Shown one piece after another: positions 53,400 through 62,804 of a stretch of 64,000 nucleotides of DNA. The notes below the pieces were generated by a model. It was not told the origin of the DNA. It searched no databases and saw only the letters and a program-made list of their open reading frames with translations. Positions within the stretch are counted from its first letter, which is position 1, and every line of letters begins with the position of its first letter. The DNA is taken from positions 2,848,501-2,912,500 of the forward strand of contig JBBBDQ010001270.1 of the NCBI GenBank assembly GCA_037127315.1. The letters run 5' to 3'. The DNA is from Ascarosepion bandense (Eukaryota > Mollusca > Cephalopoda > Sepiida > Sepiidae). Made by a program: the position numbers and the translations under genes.

Positions 53400-53450
<51 letters not shown>
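53400..53450. repeat. (TA)n microsatellite
   Basis: TA run of about 50 bp. Confidence 0.95.
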
Positions 53451-53452
<2 letters not shown>

Positions 53453-53454
53453 GG

Positions 53455-53730
53455 ACTCAACCATATGACACATGAACTCGTCCAAGCTATATATAATTAG
53501 CAGTTCTGCTTTGTAGAAGCAGAGAGCAAGATATAGAGAGTGGCAGAGAGAGTGAGAGCAGACTCTATTCCAGCAGATATCTCTGACAGCCAAGAAAAAC
53601 AGTCACGCTAATCGCTCACTGGTATGTGTTTGTACGACTGTTTTTGTGATATATTTGCTTAACACTATCCCGCCTTTGTGTCTTTATTTCTGGCCCTAAC
53701 GGACCACAACAACTTGGCGACGAGGTCACA
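53455..53730 (+). mobile_element. LTR end with primer binding site
   Basis: TTATTTCTGGCCCTAACGGA and CCACAACA end the LTR, followed by ACTTGGCGACGAGGTCACAA, the kind of sequence that follows the 5' LTR of Ty3/gypsy-type elements (primer site and leader). The GAGAGTGGCAGAGAGAGTGA segment parallels the middle of the solo LTR at 22.2-22.5 kb. No polyprotein follows; an RTE fragment begins at 53,800. Confidence 0.55.
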
Positions 53731-53794
53731 ACAATATTAATACAGGGTACGATGGTAAATTGTCGTTATATGATATTTCTATTTTCACGATCTG

Positions 53795-54020
53795 TGAGAG
53801 GGGAAAAGAGAGAGTGGAAAGCAACGGATAACATATTTGAAGGACTTAATCAGGTTGATGATGGAACGAGGGTTGCACGGTGTAACAGGAGAAGGCGTGC
53901 TCAGAGCCACCAGGGATAGGGAAACGTGGAAAGCCGTTCTGAAGGGACAGGGCACATAGAAGAAGAAGAAGAAGAAGAAGAAGAAGAAGAAGAAGAAGAA
54001 GAAGAAGAAGAAGAAGAAGA
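53795..54020 (+). pseudogene. RTE LINE 3' terminus with (AAG)n tail
   Basis: ESGKQRITYLKDLIRLMMER-like reading, then VTGEGVLRATRDRETWKAVL, GQGT and TAG, with the AAG repeat (53,957-54,020) starting within one base of the stop codon. The element has essentially no 3' untranslated region. Confidence 0.88.
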
Positions 54021-54274
54021 GCAAAAAGGCACCTTGACGCAATTAACTCCGCTAGAAATTTAGAGACAACATACAGTATTGATTGACATTTTTGCTGGCA
54101 GCTCTAATACGAACATTTCAGAGTGCGTGTATGTAAATCTGAGGACAGTGCAGAGAAGTCAGAAAGAGTTGGATGAGTGGACTAGTGATTACGACGGCAG
54201 TTGCCTCCATTCAACTTGCAAAAGGGACTCTAACTCAAGACAGAGGCCTATATTAAGTGTCACTGTAAAGCCAC

Positions 54275-54503
54275 TTCACCCCAAACAAGACGGGGCCGCC
54301 ACTAGTGTGCAGGGGGTTACAGTGAAAAAAGATTGGCTAGAGAAGGTATTGAAAGGATAAAAGTAAAATAGAATTCAAGAAGATAGAAGATGGCAATTTT
54401 TAAGATTGTAACTATCAAAGAAGAAATAAATGGAAAAAAGCTAAACAGACGGGAATTTGACTATTTAAATGGTAAAATACTGGGACCTAGATGCCAGTCA
54501 AGT
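54275..54503 (-). pseudogene. Jockey-like LINE 3' end, decayed
   Basis: TTCACCCCAAACAAGACGGG, CCGCCACTAGTGTGCAGGGG, then diverged C-terminal sequence up to GGGACCTAGATGCCAGTCAA (matches the GSHPFT region in antisense). Confidence 0.72.
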
Positions 54504-54806
54504 TAGTCAGTTAAGTGCCATACTTGATACACGCTTTGGCCGATCATGTCTCGAAAGAGTCATGACTGACTGGGTGGAAGATTATTCCGCAGTAGGTTGC
54601 CATTGCTTTCTGCAGTAGACTTTTTGCCAGCCAAGGCTATAGAACCCAATCTGTCCTGTTATTTAACTCATAACTTGAGGGAAGAGACTGATTGATACAT
54701 TTCTCAAGGGTATTTGCGCGTAAGTGAATGAAAAGAATTCAAGTGGAATTCGAACTCAATAACCCGATTTGTTCCGAGTTGATATCCACTGCACCAGAAC
54801 GCACAT
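54504..54806 (-). mobile_element. SINE family 1
   Basis: Antisense full-length copy from GTTAAGTGCCATACTTGATA to CACTGCACCAGAACGCACAT. The B box complement is degenerate (GAGTTCGAATTCC kept in part). Adjacent to another copy. Confidence 0.88.
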
Positions 54807-54817
54807 CCCGCCAATCG

Positions 54818-55055
54818 AGTCAGTTAAAGTGCTATACGTGATACACGCTTTGGGCGATCATGTCTCGAAAGGAACATGACTGACTGGGCAGAAGATTATC
54901 ACGCAGTAGGTTGCCGTTGCTTTCCGCGGTAGACTGGTTGCCTGCCAAGGCTATAGAACCCAATCTGTCCTATTATTTAACCCATAACTGGAGGGAAGAG
55001 ACGGATTAATATCTTTCCCAAGGGTATTTGTGTGTAAGTGAATGCAATGGATTCA
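54818..55055 (-). mobile_element. SINE family 1, second copy in tandem, head missing
   Basis: Starts AGTTAAAGTGCTATACGTGA 12 bp after the first copy and runs to GTGAATGCAATGGATTCAAC, where the tRNA-like head should begin, and is replaced by unrelated sequence. Confidence 0.85.
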
Positions 55056-55544
55056 ACACGAGTAACATGCTTAAATCGACGGGGTCGGGGCACCAGTGTT
55101 GAAATAGGTTAAGAGGGTAACTGATGAAAGATACGATGTCTGTCAACAGGATATGCAAATTGTCACACATGCATGAAAACTCAGTCATGACTATCAGCTC
55201 TGTTACTGCATCAAGGATGCGTGTTTCTGTAGCAGCGGCACAAAAAACAAAGACACCCCCAAAATCCTGTATATGTTTCAGCTTAGCACTTAGTCATAAT
55301 ACCACATTTTTGCTCTGTATCTTTCTCAGGATGAAGCGCCGTTAATCTTCGACTGAATATCAGAAAGAACTGAAAATATCCTCCTTGAATTTTCGCTCAG
55401 CCTAATTTCACATATTCAGTGACTTCAATTTTCAGCACAAAGAATAGTAAGTTCATTCTAAGAAAACCCTTAAGGACAGCTAGTATTTTAGAAACTTCTC
55501 CATCGATTAAATCTGACCCTAATTATTTAACACTCTGCCCTGCC

Positions 55545-56095
55545 AAATGCTTCACAAAATTTTAGGTCCTGCGTATGACGGTAAAATGCATCCGGCAGCA
55601 AGGCCTCTGATTAAGAAGTTGTGAGGAGCATGGGACCACCTCTTAATTGCTGTTGTTCCCAGATCCAGTCTGACCCGGAGTGGTAGCACCTGTTACTGTC
55701 CCAGCTGTGGGTAAATATTTATCCCCCAAAATAGGGTGAAAACACTATGAAAATATAAAAATAGACTTTTATAGAAATATATATATAAAAATACTTTTAT
55801 AGAAAAATATGACCAACAACAGATTTTTGAAGGAAAAAAATTCTTGCCGAAATACAGTTGTGAAGGATAAAAAATTATTACCAGCAATACATTTTTATTA
55901 CAAAACTAGAAGACATCTTCAGTTTTCTAAAATAAAAAAATAAATTAAATTCATCAAAGTCTGACTAAATCAACCTTTTCACTATAACCGAACATTAAAA
56001 AATATCTTAAAACCCCATCGTTTTGCCATTAAATAACCCACAGAGGTGTTGATATGCCGTTAAACAAAAATCAAACTCAAACAAAATTTTACTCT
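55545..56095 (+). repeat. Dispersed repeat F, copy 1
   Basis: AGGCCTCTGATTAAGAAGTT, GCTGTTGTTCCCAGATCCAG, GTAGCACCTGTTACTGTCCC, then A-rich sequence with TTTATAGAAAAATATGACCA and AACCCACAGAGGTGTTGATA. Matches 59,115-59,670 over about 550 bp at roughly 80% by eye. Unknown family. Confidence 0.75.
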
Positions 56096-56274
56096 GCCAT
56101 TAGAAAGTTAGATAATTCCATAGTCAGTGTCTAGATTAACTTCAAACTAATGACATCCCCTGATTTACCGTCTTATAAATTGTATTTTTTTTTTTTTTTG
56201 CTATGGGAAAGCAACTGAGACAGCTTTTGGTCTTCCTAAATAACAGATGCTTCTCTTCCAAACTACTTTAAAAT

Positions 56275-56422
56275 ACTGCCCCCAAAACCACTGCCCTCAA
56301 AACTACTGCCCCCAAAACCACTGCCCTCAAAACCACTGCCCTCAAAACCACTGCCCCCAAAACCACTGCCCCCAAAACCACTGCCCCCAAAACCACTGCC
56401 CTCAAAACTACTGCCCTAGTCT
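56275..56422. repeat. 15-bp minisatellite (about 10 units)
   Basis: AAACCACTGCCCYCA units, translating as NHCPQ repeats in one frame. Short, bounded by non-repetitive sequence, no evidence of a real protein. Confidence 0.9.
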
Positions 56423-56429
56423 ACCCTCC

Positions 56430-57200
56430 CAGGTTCACCTCTGAATGCGCTGCAACCATAACTCACCGGAACCACTACTTCAAAATCTATGGCAATGAAA
56501 CGATGTAGTCTGGCTCTTACTTCTTTCAGAACCGTCCGCAATCACTGTCAGAGGGTTTCTAAAAAACGCAAAGTACCGCAACGCACGAGATGTCGCGGCC
56601 AAAGTTGAAAAGAACCGAATTGAATCTCGCAAATCCTGGCATGTCACCAACCAAATTATGAACAGAGACTAAATTATATAACCCTGGGGTCATTTGTAAT
56701 AGCCCCGGGGTTATATCATCCTCAAAAGACAATGGGAATTTTTTGGCTTCGATATTTGCTCCCAACTCAAATTTAGATAACAAAGTGTATCTCCACGTCT
56801 CACTGAGAAAAATTCTCATCAATAAAGACTTGATAAATCTGGACTTATCAAATTCCACATCCCTCAAACAAAGAAGCAAAAAAAAACAAAACACTAGCCT
56901 TAAAAAGTTACAGTGGTTGTCCTTAAGAATCATCCCTTATTGTAGCAAAATTATTTTACCGCCGCTTGAAAGAGAAATATTTGACAGCTGACCTCTATAC
57001 CGATGTAACACGAATTGCACCGTGGGAAAATAAGGCATGGTAACATTCAATGCCCATACAACCAAACTGGTTATATTCCATCACCGTGAATCAGACCACG
57101 GACTATCTCCAAATGGATATCCGCCTGAGGAGGCCTCGTGCCACGAGGGGATTTTGGACCTTAGACACGCCGATATCAAGAGAGATTCATATATACGGTC
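56430..57200. other. Less AT-rich interval, unassigned
   Basis: Overlapping frames on both strands (124 residues minus, 82 and 90 plus) lack recognisable domains and none is called. Contains the palindrome-like CCCTGGGGTCATTTGTAATA/GCCCCGGGG near 56,682-56,710. Confidence 0.4.
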
Positions 57201-57204
57201 CCTC

Positions 57205-57390
57205 GTTGAATTTGTTGCATTTTCTAACGCGCAAATAACCTTGTTACAGGTATTATTCCATGTCTTCTCCTGTTATGGATTTAATAACAGGATAGATTTG
57301 GTTCTATAGCCTTGGTTGGCATCCAGACCACCGCAGAAAGAAATGGCAGCCTACAGCGGAAAAATCTTCTGCCAAGTCAGTCATGTTTCA

Positions 57391-57395
<5 letters not shown>
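57205..57395 (+). mobile_element. SINE family 1, sense, partial
   Basis: GTTGAATTTGTTGCATTTTC, AATAACAGGATAGATTTGGT, TCTATAGCCTTGGTTGGCAT, to GCCAAGTCAGTCATGTTTCA. Head absent. Confidence 0.75.
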
Positions 57396-57429
<34 letters not shown>

Positions 57430-57459
57430 TTATGTGAGGGTAACAGGCTCGAATCCTAA

Positions 57460-57500
<41 letters not shown>

Positions 57501-57525
57501 TTAGGATTCGAGCCTGTGACCCTAA
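57395..57525. repeat. TA-centred palindrome
   Basis: GAGGGTAACAGGCTCGAATC then CTAAAT, TA repeats, ATTTAGGATTCGAGCCTGTG then ACCCT: arms of about 28 bp flanking (TA)n. The arm contains GGATTCGAGCC, similar to a tRNA B box. (TA)n also lies left of it. Confidence 0.8.
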
Positions 57526-57529
57526 CAAC

Positions 57530-58010
57530 ATAGAGAAAGACATCAATTGATATGATACTTCTTAGTCCACTCGAGTACGAATGATTTCATAGTCTAAAAT
57601 GAAGCCAAATCAAGCCTTATATATATGCAATTTCCTGTAAATAATCATCTCTACTCTGAAACGTATCCTAACATAAACAAATTTAAATAGACAATTTTAC
57701 GGAAAATCCCGCTGATTAACGAAATGGAATTTGCAACCGACATATTTAATTAATTTTGTTTAATATTATTTTTAATCGATACTCGTATTTAATTATCTAT
57801 CCATCCTTTTTTTTTTATTAAGCAGTATATTATTTCCACCAGCCTAAATATTTATGAGAAATTTAGTTTGGAATATGTGTGCTATTCGGCAAGATTCGAA
57901 CCTGCGTCTTCTAAAAAACTTATCGAATCCTGCCGAATGATAAACATTCTCCGAATAAACTTTCTTAAAATTATTCAGGCCAGTAGAGATGTGTATATGA
58001 ATATACTGTT
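57530..58010. other. AT-rich interval with an old dispersed repeat
   Basis: TATTCAGGCCAGTAGAGAT and CTCGTATTTAATTATCTATC relate to 17.6, 19.5 and 20.0 kb segments. The junction AAGATTCGAACCTGCGTCTT lies at 57,890. No gene. Confidence 0.45.
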
Positions 58011-58096
58011 TAATTAAAAACAAAATAAAAAAACAGTAAAGAATGATAAAAAACAGAATATGACGTATATATAAATAAAAAAAAACAGAATATGAC

Positions 58097-58129
<33 letters not shown>

Positions 58130-58133
<4 letters not shown>

Positions 58134-58197
58134 CAATCGGAGTTTAACCGTACTGATGAGCAGTGATACGGCGAAACAGATCTGTCTGCGGATGACA
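58130..58197 (+). mobile_element. Ribozyme SINE, subfamily a, 3' fragment
   Basis: Begins in the linker (AAAAGCAATCGGAGTTTAAC) directly after a (TA)n run. Contains the hammerhead and GATGACAATA. The tRNA head is missing. Confidence 0.85.
58148..58191 (+). ncRNA. Hammerhead ribozyme, type I (SINE-a)
   Basis: Stem I CCGUA (58,148-58,152) with UGCGG (58,187-58,191). CUGAUGA 58,153-58,159, stem II GCAGU/ACGGC with one A-G mismatch, GAAA 58,173-58,176, palindromic stem III CAGAUCUG, predicted cleavage after C58,186. All core bases are conserved. Confidence 0.85.
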
Positions 58198-58213
58198 ATA
58201 TTTACACTCTCAC

Positions 58214-58480
58214 ACCCTGATTGAGCACCCTGGAAAAATAGTAGACTTTGATAAACAGTAGCTACTCTGGCATGTAGAGCGCTTATGCTATTGGGCGCGT
58301 ATATTGATATGTGCTAAAAGTCTGCCTACTTCCACCGAACAACCATATCCCAGGGGTAGAGTCGCCGACTGACGCCATTTCGGTCGGGTTTCAATCCTGG
58401 GTAAAAAAGCAATCGGAGTCTAACCGTACTGATGAGCTGTGATACGGCGAAACAGATCTGTCTGCGGATGACAATATATA
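58214..58480 (+). mobile_element. Ribozyme SINE, subfamily a, full-length reference copy
   Basis: Leader CCCTGATTGAGCACCCTGGA, TAGCTACTCTGGCATG, CTATTGGGCGCGTATATTG, CTACTTCCACCGAACAACC. tRNA-like head from about 58,337 with a degenerate A box (CCAGGGGTAGAG) and a good B box GGGTTTCAATCCTGG (58,386-58,400). Linker, then a fully canonical hammerhead, then GATGACAATATATATG. RNA polymerase III transcription from the head would run through the ribozyme. Self-cleavage would leave a defined RNA end just short of the element's 3' terminus. Two further copies lie within 600 bp in the same orientation. Confidence 0.9.
58424..58467 (+). ncRNA. Hammerhead ribozyme, fully canonical (SINE-a)
   Basis: Stem I: CCGUA 58,424-58,428 with UGCGG 58,463-58,467 (one U-G). 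CUGAUGA 58,429-58,435. Stem II: GCUGU 58,436-58,440 with ACGGC 58,444-58,448 (one U-G) closing GAU. GAAA 58,449-58,452. Stem III: CAG-AU-CUG 58,453-58,460, self-complementary and thus able to dimerise. UC at 58,461-58,462, predicted cleavage 3' of C58,462. Every invariant hammerhead nucleotide is present. Confidence 0.92.
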
Positions 58481-58514
58481 TGTGTATGTCTATACGTCAT
58501 ATTCTTTAATTTTG

Positions 58515-58760
58515 AAAAAACAGTAGCTACTCTAGCATCTACGCATCGTTTAATCACTAATGAATAAGAATGCTCTTGGCGTGTACACCTCACGTTAAAA
58601 GTCTGCCTTCTTCTGCCGAGCGCCCATAACTCAAAGGTAGAATCGCCGACTGTTGACAATTCGATCAGGTTTCAATCCTGATTAAAAGCAATCGGATGTC
58701 TAACCATACTGATGATTTGTGATACAGCGAAACAGATCTGTCTGTTGATGACTACATATA
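58515..58760 (+). mobile_element. Ribozyme SINE, subfamily a, third copy of cluster
   Basis: Leader ACAGTAGCTACTCTAGCATC, head GAGCGCCCATAACTCAAAGG, B box GGTTTCAATCCTG, then the ribozyme and ATGACTACATATATATA. Confidence 0.87.
58704..58747 (+). ncRNA. Hammerhead ribozyme (SINE-a), one mismatch per stem
   Basis: CUGAUGA, GAAA, stem III CAGAUCUG and UC site are intact. Stem I CCAUA/UGUUG has one mismatch and stem II UUUGU/ACAGC lacks the pair next to the core. Confidence 0.75.
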
Positions 58761-59114
58761 TATATGTAGTACAAGTACACGCAGATATATGAATAAATAT
58801 TTTTCTGGTGTTAATAAAATATTGCTCGATGTAATATAACAGAGCAATACATTATTTTATTAATAAATATGCATATTATCTTACGTCTATAGCATGAATC
58901 CGAGTTTTATGCATTATGCAATCATCAGGTGCTTATTATAAACTGACCGTTCCGGGATTTGAATATTTGATTTACGCGTTGTTCATGGCAGTTATACATT
59001 ACAAAGATGATTCATTGTTGACGTATTTGTGATTGAATGAATATTTGGTATATGTTTAAAACTGGCCATTATTCAGACTAAAGGTTAATGGTGGTAGTCA
59101 TATCTAGTTTTTAA

Positions 59115-59670
59115 TCTTCAAAAACATTTTGGTCCTGGGCATGACGGTAGACTGCATCCAGCAGCAAGACCTCTGATTGGGAGGTTGTGAGGAACATGGA
59201 ACTACCTCTTAATTGCTGTTGTTCTCAGGTCCACCTGACCTGGAATGGTAGCACCTGTTAGGGTCCCAGCTATGGTCAAATAGTCAACCCCCAAACAGGA
59301 GTCAAAACACTATGAAAGTATAAAAATTATTTTATAGACATATATACATAAAAATAGACTTTTATAGAAAAATATACATTTTTGAAGGAAAAATATTAAC
59401 AACAATACATTTTTAAATAAAAAATTATTAACATAACACATTTTTGAAAAAAAATTATTCTCAGCAGAACATATTTGAATACGAAACAATAAAACATTTT
59501 CAGTTTTCTAAAATAAAAAAAGAATAAAAAACAAAACATTTTCATTAAAATCTAAATCAACCTTCTCACTATAACTGAACATTAAAAAAAAATACCTTAA
59601 AATCCAACCATTCTGGCAATACATAACCCACAGAGGTTGATATGCCATTAAACAAAACTCAAAAAATTCC
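59115..59670 (+). repeat. Dispersed repeat F, copy 2
   Basis: AAGACCTCTGATTGGGAGGT, TGTTGTTCTCAGGTCCACCT, GTAGCACCTGTTAGGGTCCC, ending AACCCACAGAGGTTGATATG. Same order of landmarks as 55,545-56,095. Confidence 0.75.
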
Positions 59671-59689
59671 ATTCAAAAAAATTTATCAG

Positions 59690-60470
59690 GTTTTTTTCTC
59701 AGTCGATCTGTTTTTTGTGGACCTATTTTTCGGACAAGGATTAATCCGCCATCTCTATATTGTCAGATGTTTAGTTTCTCTATCGTAATAGTAGGTCGAC
59801 CAATTAATTTACAAGCTTCCGCAGAGTCATACGAACCCATAGCAATGCAACAATCTGGCTTATTTCTTTCAGTCCACAGGCAGCCATCATAGAATAATAT
59901 AGGTTTATTTTTATGTCTCGGTCGTTAATGGGGCAGTTATATTTAGCTAAATCTAAGGTAGATGTTAATAATTTTCGGTAATGACCAGGTAAAAGTCACA
60001 AGTATAAAATTGTTTGAATGTGCATTCCTTTCTCCTTTTTTAGTTTTGCGAAACATTACATAGTGTTTCGCCACTAGTTCAAAAATAAAGTATTTTTCTT
60101 GTACTTTCAGGCCCTTTACCGACTTTACCAATATTGTTTTTAGAGGGATTAAGTCGTTGGTATTGTGGGTCGTTTATGTAATTTTATTTGTGGTTTTGAC
60201 CTTGATGAATGCTTGTTGCTTCTGTAATTTTTGGATTCTATCATCAATTTTAAGTTCCGTAGCTATTATTTTCGCTTCATTATTGATAGTATTTTCCCAA
60301 CTGTTATGTGCCCTTTTATAACCGTGATTAATTTCTCTGTAGATGGCCTTATGATATGCATTCACGTCGATATAATAATGGTTGCCCGTCTTATGTGATT
60401 TGATAATTATCTGAGCTGATTTTTTAAATCGTAGACATGTCTTTTCACGTTTCTTGTTGCAGAGCATTTG
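59690..60470 (-). pseudogene. Reverse transcriptase of the second RT/GIY-YIG-type family, decayed
   Basis: Minus strand from 60,467: FKKSAQIIIKSHKTGNHYYI, HNSWENTINNEAKIIATEL, RIQKLQKQQAFIKVKTTN, then in a shifted frame LNPSKNNIGKVGK (60.1 kb), CCIAMGSYDSAEACKLIG (59.85 kb, RT motif B equivalent) and, after a stop, YRDGGLILV near 59,740 where the family has YRDDGL. The second catalytic Asp is therefore Gly. I recognise the motif order as a reverse transcriptase family of cnidarians and molluscs whose C-terminus resembles 37.7-38.6 kb. Clade uncertain. Confidence 0.6.
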
Positions 60471-60709
60471 TGGTTTTCATTAATTTGATTTTGTTAATCC
60501 CCGAAAATTAACCTTTCTTAAAGATCAAACGCTATCCGTCAACTGGTAGTGATTTGGGTATTTGGATCCATAAATTTAGGTTAATTCATGTTGTAGGGTT
60601 TGCAGAGGAAAAATTTCTGTCCCATGCTTTTCATGACGTTTTCGATTTTGTGTAACAGGGTCAGTTTGTAATATCTTTTACCGAAGGCCGAGATGTTTTT
60701 GATGGAAGT

Positions 60710-61021
60710 CAAGGGTTTTCAAACTGTGGTCCACGGAACACAGTGGGGGGGGGGGCGCTAGGATAAGATAGGGGTCCATGGATTAACTCATCACGTGAAA
60801 TTCAAAGTAATTTAAATTTAATTTTGTTACATTTTGCATCAACATGCAGTATTAATTTATTTTATTTGAACACTTATGTCTAAAGTAAGCTTAAAACCAG
60901 TTTTTACTACGTTAATGCAAAACTATAAGCTATTTTTAGTAAAAGTTTATGTCCAAATTTCATAAGCGTTTATAGTGGAAATATAAAGGGGTCCGTAATT
61001 CAAAAAGTTTGAAAACCCCTG
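60710..61021. mobile_element. hAT-type MITE (312 bp)
   Basis: The ends CAAGGGTTTTCAAACTGTGG and, reversed, CAGGGGTTTTCAAACTTTTT are hAT-style inverted termini. Flanking 8-mers ATGGAAGT and GTCTAAGT match at five of eight. The interior is AT-rich without coding sequence. A G homopolymer lies at 60,744-60,754. Confidence 0.78.
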
Positions 61022-61324
61022 GTCTAAGTTTATTGCTTCTATGTTCCAGTGGCTGTAAGGATATATAAATATTACACTGCATCTATAATAATGCCCTACT
61101 GTAAGAAGCGGAGTGTAAATATGGATATCAATAAATAAAGAAACACATATACACACAAAAACACCGACATATATAAATAAATATTTTCTGGCGTTAATGA
61201 AACAGAGGCCGAAGTAATATAATGGAGCCATAAAACACCGATATGCACTATGTAATCATCGCATACTTTAAAGTTCTGTTATAATATATCGAGTGCTGTC
61301 ATATATATATATATATATTCACAG

Positions 61325-61408
61325 CTCTATATATTATATATCGAGCACTGTTTTAAATTAATGTTTGGGACGTTGTAAAAACAATTTTTCTTCTTTCCTT
61401 ATTCACTC

Positions 61409-61415
<7 letters not shown>
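61325..61415 (+). repeat. Repeat B terminus
   Basis: ATATCGAGCACTGTTTTAAA, TTAATGTTTGGGACGTTG and CTTTCCTTATTCACTCG match the end of repeat B at 10.96-11.03 kb. Confidence 0.7.
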
Positions 61416-61447
<32 letters not shown>

Positions 61448-61516
61448 AGTGAATAAGGAAAGAAGAAAAATGTGAATATATATATATATATATATATATA
61501 TAATCTTCCACACACA

Positions 61517-61548
<32 letters not shown>

Positions 61549-61557
61549 TAATCCAAG

Positions 61558-61629
<72 letters not shown>

Positions 61630-61724
61630 GTGCTTGGATTATATATATAAATATATATATATATAACCCAAAAACATATATTATTATATATATATATATA
61701 TATATATATAATCCATATATGTAT

Positions 61725-61771
<47 letters not shown>

Positions 61772-61780
61772 TACGTATTT
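61385..61780. repeat. Nested TA-centred palindromes
   Basis: Palindrome 1: TCTTTCCTTATTCACTCGTA, TA repeats, ACAAGTGAATAAGGAAAGA (61,389-61,465). Palindrome 2: TAATCCAAGCACATATAT, TA repeats, ATATGTGCTTGGATTATA (61,548-61,640). TA runs dominate the rest to 61,767 and again at 61,998-62,032. Confidence 0.85.
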
Positions 61781-61993
61781 ATAAACAATCAGTGTTGGCA
61801 ACAATAAAAAACGCTCACAAACCATTCGAAAAAATTAACAGAATATTTTGGTTTTTGAACTTCTACATGTGTAGTGCAATGTCACGAGATAATAAAATGA
61901 AGGGAATTCAACCATTTTCCTTGGACTTTTTATTATGTATGTTAGTCTTTTTCAGTATTATAAATATATATTTAATTCACACACATATATATT

Positions 61994-62034
<41 letters not shown>

Positions 62035-62129
62035 CTACATACATATATATATATATAATCTACATACATAAATGTTTCTGCCTTCCCACATCCATGAATA
62101 GCAAACCTATTGTTTCTTATATTCAAATC

Positions 62130-62262
62130 AAAATCATTTTCACAACATTTTCTATGTTTTGAGATTTCATCGCGTCATCAGGCAATGTTAGATCATCTAA
62201 CAATGCCTGATGACGTGGTAAAAATCTCAAAACATAGAAATTTCCGCGTAGCAATGTAAACT
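62130..62262. repeat. Perfect-core palindrome with CTGATGACG motif
   Basis: CTATGTTTTGAGATTT, GTCATCAGGCAATGTTAGAT then CATCTAACAATGCCTGATGAC and AAATCTCAAAACATAG. The arms are about 55 bp with few mismatches. Diverged relative of 46,748-46,948. Confidence 0.85.
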
Positions 62263-62514
62263 ATAATAATTTTTAATAAAAAAAACATATTTAACCACAC
62301 ACATACACACACATCTCAAGATCTGCCATTTTTTGTCTTTCTCGCTCTGTCATTCTCTATCAATATATCTACCCAAATGAATAAGAAACGAATAAAATAT
62401 TCAAAGCCAACAAGCAATCTCTCTGCTTACAGAGAAAAAGGCTTGCGAGATTTGATGTAAATGATCTCCAAAGTTTTTAGATGATATAAGAAGTGCGACT
62501 ATATATATATATAT

Positions 62515-62765
62515 ATATTAAAAATCAGCCCAAACAAGACAGAAGGTGACTGTTGCACAGGGAGTTCATGTCAGATAAAAAACAAGATACAGGTGATGTC
62601 GAAGAAAGGATAAGTTAAAATAAAAAGAGATAGAAGCTTTCAATTGATGTTTCATTTAAACTTTTGGAGAGTGTAGCTAAAATGTAATCAATCAAACGGA
62701 AGAGATTTCCACAGACGGGAAGTGCGAGAAAAGAAACTGTAGGAGTAGAAGAGACATTTACATTC

Positions 62766-62770
<5 letters not shown>
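62515..62770 (-). pseudogene. Jockey-like LINE 3' end, decayed
   Basis: CAGCCCAAACAAGACAGAAG (tail), GATAGAAGCTTTCAATTGAT, then GATTTCCACAGACGGGAAGT and GCGAGAAAAGAAACTGTAGG, which is the antisense of the CSFFSRTSRLWNS region. Confidence 0.72.

Positions 62771-62799
<29 letters not shown>

Positions 62800-62804
<5 letters not shown>

Noticed and set aside
52925..53400. Hammerhead in the large fold-back arms (CTGAAGAACCG, GAAACCGCGGTA)
   Set aside because: Stem II is weak and no stem I pairing was found; mentioned only as a loose resemblance.
56559..56991. Overlapping frames of 124 (minus) and 82 (plus) residues
   Set aside because: No recognised motifs, both strands open over the same DNA and no gene signals.
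58337..58412. A functional tRNA gene
   Set aside because: A and B boxes are present but the cloverleaf stems do not form well, and the same sequence recurs as the head of a SINE at many loci.
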